This document shows, in pieces, positions 56,401 through 64,000 of a stretch of DNA of 64,000 bases. The notes under the pieces were generated by a model, which was not told the DNA's origin, did not search any database, and worked only from the letters and a program-made list of their open reading frames with translations. The translations under genes were made by a program, and so were the position numbers. Location of the stretch: contig ML976696.1 of the NCBI GenBank assembly GCA_010015655.1, positions 124,001 through 188,000 of the forward strand. The letters run 5' to 3'. This DNA is from Bimuria novae-zelandiae CBS 107.79 (taxonomy: Eukaryota; Ascomycota; Dothideomycetes; Pleosporales; Didymosphaeriaceae). Positions within the stretch are counted from its first letter, which is position 1, and each line of letters opens with the position of its first letter.

Positions 56401-58900
56401 TAATTAATGCTATCCCTCGCATGGTTAAAATAGCCCGTACACGGACCACATAGAATTAGCCAATCAACGCATAGTGTCAATTTAACACTAAGTCCTGTAT
56501 TATAATGTTAGTAATTATTATTTTCTAGCTGAAATAGGCCTTTTTAAAAATTTCTAACATATACAAATATACTAAAAGCTATAGCTTACCTTAGTAATAA
56601 TCTTAATTTTATTATATATATAAAGTGCTTAATAATAACTTATAATTTACCTAATTTATCGTTAAATCCGCCACCTAATTAAAGACATCTTAATATTAAT
56701 AATCCGTATATATTTAGAGTTGCTAATATACTTAAAAGTGTTAATAAAAGCTCTTTTATTATTCTATTTAATTTATTCTTCTTTACTAACGTTATAAATT
56801 AAATTGTATACTATATAAATTAGCATGCTAAGATGCTCTAAATAGCCTTACCCTCTAAGCCTACCTGTCGCGGGTGGAAATTATCGTCGCCAGTAGAGCT
56901 TTATACGTACTTTGCAATTATTATATATATGGGTCTCCATTACGAGCCGTCACTAGCGGAGTACTAGCAGAAGGGCCACCGGAGTGCTCCTACACACAAA
57001 GTTAATAAGTTCATAGGCAGGACGCGCTAGCAGTAGCTAAATTAGTAATTATACTATACTAAGGTAAAGTAGAGTTTTAACTTACCTTTTAGCTATATTT
57101 AAGAGCTCTTTAAGCTTATACCTAAGGGCTATAAGATCTAGTGCTTATTAAATAATAAAGTAATCTTAAACTAGTTATTTTATACTAAAGGTAAAGAACT
57201 TATTAATTTACTAAAACATGCTAACGTTAACCTTTACAGCAAGTTTTTAATGCCTATAAAGCTTGTCCTTATTATCCTCGTACTCCATAGAGACTCTACT
57301 AGTAGACGCCTTTTTCCGCCTTATCTCTACGTCGTGGCAGGATAATAACTTATTTAACACTATTCCTATACTTAGATACTTGTAATCTAAAGGCGTAGGC
57401 TACGCTAGGATAGTTAGAATAATGAAGATAGTTATGAAGAATAATTTAAAAGTAATAGTAAAAGTAAAACTTTAAATGAGTAATGCCTGCATCGCCTACT
57501 AAGAGATATAAAAAAAGTGCTTTAACAGTAATTTTATAAGGCTTAAAACATATAGTAGTTAGTTCCTGAAATAAGGAGAGATACGTTAGGCATTATTAGC
57601 GTTAAAAAAAGTACTAAAAATAGGTTAAAAAGATAATTAAGTTATTTTTTTATAAGTACTAACGTTAGATTTTTAGTATAGTATTAACTAATAAGAATTA
57701 CTACTTAGTAAATTAGTATATTAAAAAGCTACACCGACGCTTAAAGCTCGCCTAAAATAATAAAAAGATTTTTAAAGATGCCTTTAGTAATACTGTTATA
57801 AGGAGCTATACGTACCTGAGCCTGTTCCGGATGAGGGGAGGATAGGTCAAGGGTAAAGTACCTCGCGGATATTTAGTAGTCGAGAGTAATAGTAGCAATA
57901 CTAGGTTTCTAAATAATCTAATTCCATAACGAACTATAGAATAACTAACTAAGAGATTTACTAATCTATTATAAGAGATATACTCGTAGTGTTAAAAGTT
58001 AACTATAAAAAGTTAGAAAAGTATAAAGAGTATTTTAAACTATATACTAGTTATCCTATTCTTTAATATTCTAAAATTTCTTTAGTCTTTTAAGCAACTT
58101 GCTCCTTAGTAGGGTATCTTTTAATTTTTTTTATTAAGCTACTATCCTTCTAGGATTCTATCCTCTTAGTAGGATTTTAATTATATAACTACTAACTTAA
58201 TTTTACCTTGCCTACTAGCCTGCTAAGTCCTATTAGCCCTTTTACATAAACCTTTATTATTCCGTAATTTATAATTGCGATGCCGCTATAATTTTTTATA
58301 ATTATAATATTATTACATCTTTTAGAATTATTATCCTAATACCTTATTTTTATATATTATTACAGAGTCGTGTTGCATGTCTTATCTAGTACTAGTCCCT
58401 AAGATATAAAGGTAAGCGCGTTTTTACCTAAAGTTATGTTATATTCTCCTCTAGATTTTCTTAGCCTCCCTAACTATGCCTAAGGTAATAAAGTAATTAA
58501 TAACTAAGTCCCGTTATGAGCGTGGTAACTAAATTTATACTTAAAGTTTAAAAATAATAATGCGTTATAAATGTTATAAGGAAGAGAATATCCTAAAGTA
58601 CTTTATAAATACTACTACTAGGTAGTATGCTACTTGCATAGTAATATATGCAGATTATAGCTTTAGGTCCTTAAGAAAAAGTAAGCGAGAGTTTAGGCTA
58701 TAAAATATAAAAAGCACCTAGTTTTATTTTAGGTAAAAGTAATGACAGCTTGCTTAAAATTAAAATTATATAAATAAAAGAATAAAAGTAGGCTTTTACT
58801 ACTTATAATATTTATAATGCTAATATCCCTGATTAGTTAAAAGAGAAGGCTTTAAAAAGTATAGATACTATTATTATTTTTAAACTATTGCTATTTATAC
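56401..58900. other. AT-rich unassigned repeat DNA
   Basis: Highly AT-rich with stops in all frames and several GC-richer patches (about 56860-57010, 57220-57440, 57780-57860). No domain was recognised. The left LTR of the neighbouring minus-strand Gypsy element is expected here but was not located. Confidence 0.4.
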
Positions 58901-61900
58901 CTTTTACTAACTTAGGCTAGCTACAGACTAATTCTTCCTTATCTTTTAATCGTTTTAACTTTCTTATTAATTTTTCTACGGATACTATTCCTTCTTTAGG
59001 TGTCATTTATAGTAATTTAATACTAATAACTTGTAGTTTATGAGGTTTTATTTAGCTTTTAAGTATTATATTATTCTGGCCATCCTTTCTATTAAACTAA
59101 GTATTTAGGCTAACCTTAAATTATTTTTTAGTTCCTTGATTTCCTTAACCTTGTACTTATTATCTTTTAAATTTAACTAGATCTTAACTAGAGCATCTAG
59201 TAGAGCTAGTTTTAAAAGTAATTTATAAAACGTAAGGTGAATCTTCGTACCCTTTAGTAAAAGTAACTTAGTTATAATAGGTTCCTTAGTTTCTTATACT
59301 TTAAAAGGGCCTATTTAGAGGTAATTTAGTTTTCTGCTAGGTTATTTCGTCCGTAAATTCTTTTATAGTAGGAAAACTTGATCGTTTTTTTAAGGGTTAG
59401 CCCTTTAATTCTTTACTTATTTGCGTTTTTCAATGCTATAAAAGTCCTTTAAGTGATTTATTCTTATAGGACTTCGTGAAATTTCTTTATTTTTTAATCC
59501 TTATTTTAGGCTTTTATAGAAATACTTTCTACATCTTTTAGATCTTAATAGGTAACTAGCTTATATCTATAGTTAGCTTAGTGTAGGAAGTATCGTGTCG
59601 TTCCTAACCTTACGCTATTATACGCTAGCTAGGCTATTAGTAGTAACTCTACCTAGTTATTTTATTATTTTATAACGTAGAATTATAAGTACTATTTTAA
59701 AGTCTAATTCGTACGTTCCGTTTATCCGTTAGTCTAAGAATAGAAACTCGTCGAGAGCTTTTTATTAACACCTAAAACTACTATAAAGGTATCCTAGTAT
59801 TTAGACGTAAAGAGCTTGTCTCTGTCCATAATAAATTCCTTTCGTAGTCTATATTCTGTAAACCCTATGTTATCTATCTTATATGCTAGTTCTTTTACTA
59901 TTATAGGCCCTTTTATAGGTCTAAAATTAGCTACCTTAGTTAGGTAGTTTACTATTACTATAATAGTATCGCATATCTGCTTTATTCCTAGCTATAGTAA
60001 TTTTAAAAGCTTTACTATAAAATCTATTATTACACTTTACTAGGGCCGTTTAGCTACTTGCAGTAGTTATAATAGTCTATAAAGCTTATATCTTTTTAGC
60101 ATATTTTTATAGCATGCTAAATAGTTACTTATAGTTTTAGTTACTATCTATTTAAGTTTAAGGATAGTATATTTGTTCTCAATCTAACGCGTTATTTTTT
60201 TTTTAATATTTAAGTAATTTTATTTTTATAATTTATATAGTTTCTTAATTAAGGCTTTTTTAGAGCCTAGTTTTATAATAATCTTATAATAGTGGTCTCG
60301 GCGTGCTTCGTTAAGTCTACTATAGAAAAGGTAGTATTCCTCCTATTGTTTGGTGGTGAGTTAACTATAATCCTAAAAATCGTGTACTGCTAGTCCTATG
60401 TACTATAGGCTGGCCGCGCGAATCTTAATTTTAGCTAGTTATATTTAATTATCTTATTATTTCCTACGCATAGTACTGCGTTATATAGAGTAGGTTTATC
60501 GTTTATAAAATTTAATTTTCTACTTAAGGCATTTAAAGCGCCATTAAGTATTCCTACTTCATAATATATAGCGAAGTTAAAGTTTGCTAGAAATTGTACT
60601 TATTATACTTATTATCTCTTAAGTTTCTTTATTAATATAAAGCTAGTAAAGTTTTACTAGTTTATTTATATCTCTATTTTAAAGCGCGCTCTTATAAGCT
60701 AGGCTTTTTATTATTTACAGGCGTCTACTATCCCTAGTAGTTCCTTATTATAAACGTTGTAATTTAGTTCTGCTCTTAAGAACTTTCTTAAATAATAGAA
60801 TACTAGTCTCTATTTTCTATTATTACACTATTATGAGAGGATTGCTCCTAGTGCGTAGTCTAATACATTCGTTTTAACCTTTATAGATTTCTCTAGGTTA
60901 TGCATTCGTAGGAGAGGCGCTAAAAAAAGAGCTTTTTAAGCTTTTTAAAAACTTTTTATTATTTCTTTTTTACTTAAATCCTACTTCCTTCTTAGTAATC
61001 TCTATTAGGAATGTCGTGACCTTAGAATAGTCTTTAATAAACTTTTAGTAGAAATTAGTAAATTTTAGAAAGGATTAAACGCCTTTTACTAAATTAGGTT
61101 ATAGCTATTCTTATACTATAAACACTTTTTTAAATCCATTTCAATGCCCTCTCTTGAGATTATAAATCTAAGATATTTTGTTTTTATTATATAGAATATA
61201 CACTTGTTTAGGTAAAGGAGTAGTCTATATTTCTTTATCTTAGCTAGTACTTTTCGTACGTGCTTATATGCTCCTTAAGCATACCTTCTAAATATATTAG
61301 GATATTGTCTAGATATACTGTGCAGAATACGACTAGGTATTTATATAATGCCTTTTCCACTATTGCCTAAAACGTGGCTATGGCATTCGTTAGTCCTATA
61401 GGCATCACTATAAATTTAAATAGTCTATATCGTGTTTAAAATACTATTATTTATTTATGTCCTTTAGCTATACGTATCCGATAGAATCTATCAAATATAT
61501 TAAAATTTATAAACTACTTAGCTCCTTAGAGTCGATCTATAAGCTCTATTATTAGTAGTAAGGGGTATTGGTTTTTTATTATCTTATTATTTAACTATTT
61601 AAAGTCTATATATAATTATAGACTTCTATTTTTCTTTAGTATAAATAGTATAACAGAAGTATTAGACTTTTACTTAGTTATATATACTTCTTGTTTAAGT
61701 TCTTTTTTAACCATTTTACTAATTCTCCTTACTAATCTCGCGATATTAGTTATAGTTATTTAAAGTATAGCTTTGCACCTTCCTATAAGTAGAATTTATA
61801 ATCCTATTTTTAGTATTTTAGGAGTGTTTTGCTGTCTTACTCGTAAAATAACTTTGCGAAATCTTCGTACTTCTTAGGTGTGAATAGAGTTTCTTGCCCC

Positions 61901-63150
61901 TCCTTTTAGAACTTACTCTTCCTTATCTATATAACTCCTACTATCTGAGGGTCCTTCTTGTAGATCCTTGCGATTTTATAAGGTAATATTTTTATAATTA
62001 TTAATTTCTTACTAGTTCTCTCTCTAAAAGGTGTATACTAAACCTTTAGACTTACTTATTTTAATTATTATACGCTAGTAAATTTTGTCGTAGTGTTTTA
62101 GCTATATATTATTTTTCTTTACTGGTTAATAATAGGATTATGTTGTAATAGCTAGTTATAACTAATCATTACTTTTAAGCTTCCGAGACCTATTATTATT
62201 AAGCTATATTAGCCCTAGAGTTTATCTAGACTAATATATAATAGCGTTGTTTTAAAGCATAGTTAGCCTTTACTATATCCTTAGGATAACGTCCTATCAG
62301 CTATTTTTACCTATATAGGTATTTTTTTAATCTTATATGACAGGTTATACTTCTCTACTATTTTAAGAGATATTAGATATTTAGTTACTCTAGGATCTAT
62401 TAGCGCTGTTACTTAATAACTACTCATTATAACTTCCTTAATTAGGAGCAGATTATTTATACCTATTTTTACCTTTTTTGTCTTTATAGTTACGTCTTTA
62501 CTAATAAGGTCTTTGGTCTAGTAGCGTCCTAGTTTTCTAATTTATTATTAGTTTTTTAGAGTTATTCTAAAAGGCTTTTATTTCCTTTTTCTATACTAGC
62601 GTTAGTTTTTATATTTTCTATTACTTTTAGTAAAGCGCTTTATAGGTGCTTCAAGCATCTTTAATTCGCTAAACCTCTTTTTTCTTTTAGGATTTTCCGT
62701 GTTGTCTGCATCCTGCGACTAGATACTTTTAAAATTTTAAATTCTTATATAGTAGTGTTATTTCTAGTACTACTATCTATTCTTTTTAATATAAGTAAGC
62801 TAGGCAATCCCTATTATAATCTAGCTATCTAATCTATTATAGATAACTAGGGCTTATGTCCTCCCTCTATTAGCGTCTTATAGTTACTATTAATCCTGAC
62901 CTTATACCTTTAAGGTACTAGCCTATAGCTTCTCTATGTGCCTTATGCATTTGGAGTTTATTATTAAAGCACTTCTACTAGCTTAATTCCTTATAGTAGT
63001 GTGCCTATTTATATAAGAAATGTTTATAATAATTTATTATTAATTTTTAGTTATTAATAAACTTATAGTTAAAGTTTCTTAGCGATATTGCTTCTTATGC
63101 CTTTTTTATTTAATGTAGTTAGCAATCTTTCGTATTACAAAGGACCTAGG
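58901..63150 (-). mobile_element. Gypsy-type retrotransposon remnant
   Basis: Minus-strand reading gives Gypsy order from right to left: gag-like region (about 63100-62700), protease region (about 62400), reverse transcriptase (about 61700-61100) with the YLDNILIY box near 61330-61300, RNase H (about 60950-60500), integrase core (about 60000-59600, with MDRDKLFTSKY) and a chromodomain-position tail (about 59300). Many stops. LTRs not delimited. Confidence 0.7.
59600..61750 (-). pseudogene. Gypsy pol remnant (reverse transcriptase to integrase)
   Basis: The integrase part reads GPIIVKELAYKI, then FIMDRDKLFTSKY and ELDFKIVLIILRYKI, matching the catalytic core of Gypsy integrases. The reverse transcriptase box has the second Asp changed to Asn (YLDNIL), a G-to-A change. 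The frame is broken repeatedly. Confidence 0.65.
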
Positions 63151-63192
63151 CTATCCTTTTATATTATTTTTAAATTTTAATCTGCTATCCTA

Positions 63193-63614
63193 TGTTAGGA
63201 TCTGTATTTAGCATCACCAGGCTAACATTCTGAGACGAACAAGGTCTTATGGGAGCCAATGGTGGCACAGCAATGGGCAGGTCACGTGACTGCTCGAAGC
63301 GCTCGAAGCGAGCAAGTCGAGCAGGTGCATAAGGCCAAGGCTATGCTCGCTCTGCTCGAGTCGAGCAAGTCGAGCATGCTAAGTATATAGGAACATAAGG
63401 ATGGACTCTTCCACCTCGTGTTCAACCTGTTTATCAATCTATCGTTTGGATCTGAATAAGCAACTTTGTTAATTTAATTATACTATACACACCTTTAATA
63501 CTAACACCCCTTTAATACGCGCAAGCTATTAAGACTCCTTGTCTTATTACTATCGCTCCTGCCTAAGAACTAACCTTAGCCCCTTAGGGATTAGCTACCC
63601 TGTTAGACTTAATA
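63193..63614 (+). repeat. Less mutated 5' LTR of a Gypsy element
   Basis: 422 bp from TGTTAGGATCTG to CTTAATA. The last roughly 150 bp align with the 21915-22347 and 32445-32877 LTRs. The upstream half differs: it is GC-rich and contains repeated CGAGCA-type palindromic motifs (about 63294-63378), followed by a TATA-like AGTATATAGG at about 63383. It is immediately followed by gag. Confidence 0.75.
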
Positions 63615-64000
63615 TCTTAAACACCCTTAACATAAGCGGATACGACAACCTTTCCGACACGCTAATAGGCACCCCTAAGGATAGTATTATAACTATTAAG
63701 GGAGGTACCTTTAGTAAACCTGACTTCTTTTATAGAGACCGCAAGCAAACGGAACTTTAGATCTTATAACTTAACTTATACTTCTATAGAACAAAGAACA
63801 AGAACTAGGATAACGCTAACAAGACCGTGTTTACTGCAACCTTTATAAAAGGAAATGCTTTAAAATAGATTTAACCTTATCTTAACCAATATCTAGCTAG
63901 AGACAACAACACCAATGACGCAACTAACTAGATTATAGAAGACTACGACAAGTTCTGCGAGAAAGTTAAATAGTACTTCAGAGTTATAAACTAAGAAGCT
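63615..64000 (+). pseudogene. Gypsy gag N-terminal part, cut by window end
   Basis: After the LTR one frame reads SGYDNLSDTLIGTPKDS, KPDFFYRDRKQTEL and a TAG. It continues (NLYFYRTK, then TFIKGNALK, IIEDYDKFCEKVK) as retrotransposon gag. Stops are fewer than in the older copies, but it is still non-functional. The element continues beyond the window. Confidence 0.65.

Overview
The window looks like nuclear DNA of a filamentous ascomycete. The genes that can be read have short GT-AG introns (50, 50, 53 and 74 nt) with CTAAC-type branch sites, and they encode typical mould proteins (a GH64 glucanase, an AA9 lytic polysaccharide monooxygenase, a Sec9/SNAP-25-like SNARE, F-box proteins). The style of the hypothetical proteins suggests Dothideomycetes, which is an inference only. 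The window is sharply bipartite: one moderately GC-rich gene island (about 38.6-54.5 kb) lies between large AT-rich blocks of transposons full of stop codons. Paired repeat copies differ by transitions, mainly TpG to TpA, which is the mark of repeat-induced point mutation (RIP).

Layout. 1-960: unassigned, with a 34-bp foldback. 985-17897: two Tad-type LINE retrotransposons arranged head to head, with an 18-bp minisatellite at the junction. The right-hand one is split by a complete Copia element (8997-14463, 155-bp LTRs, GAACA target duplication). 17898-21910: mosaic of GC islands, a DNA-transposon remnant, an assembly gap (10 Ns) and unassigned AT-rich DNA. 21915-32877: a complete Gypsy element (433-bp LTRs, AATAC duplication) carrying at least three later insertions: two Fot1/Pogo DNA transposons (23867-25695, 28670-30521) and a roughly 480-bp GC-richer insert. 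32883-37640: degraded Copia-type remnant on the minus strand.

Gene island. From left to right: a probable RIP-damaged pseudogene (37785-38358, +), an unknown two-exon gene (38798-39765, -), a pseudogene (about 40.4-40.86 kb, -), three-exon GH64 (42183-43572, +), Sec9-like SNARE (44582-45835, +), AA9 LPMO (46122-47399, -), a frameshifted coding remnant (about 47.8-48.2 kb, -), then four minus-strand genes (an F-box/LRR-like protein, a small conserved-looking hypothetical, a two-exon F-box protein and a 205-aa hypothetical). AA9 and GH64 both act on polysaccharides (cellulose-type and beta-1,3-glucan). They are not an evident operon-like cluster, and the others look like independent genes.

54.56-64.0 kb returns to RIP-degraded DNA: another Pogo-like remnant, unassigned AT-rich sequence, a minus-strand Gypsy element, and at the right edge a much less mutated LTR plus gag start of the same Gypsy family (63193 to the end).

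I found no clearly new multi-gene system. The most interesting items are the AA9 protein with unusual residues at expected active-site positions, the SNARE with a shifted zero-layer glutamine, the precisely resolvable nested transposons, the head-to-head LINE/minisatellite junction, and apparent leakage of RIP into a neighbouring gene.
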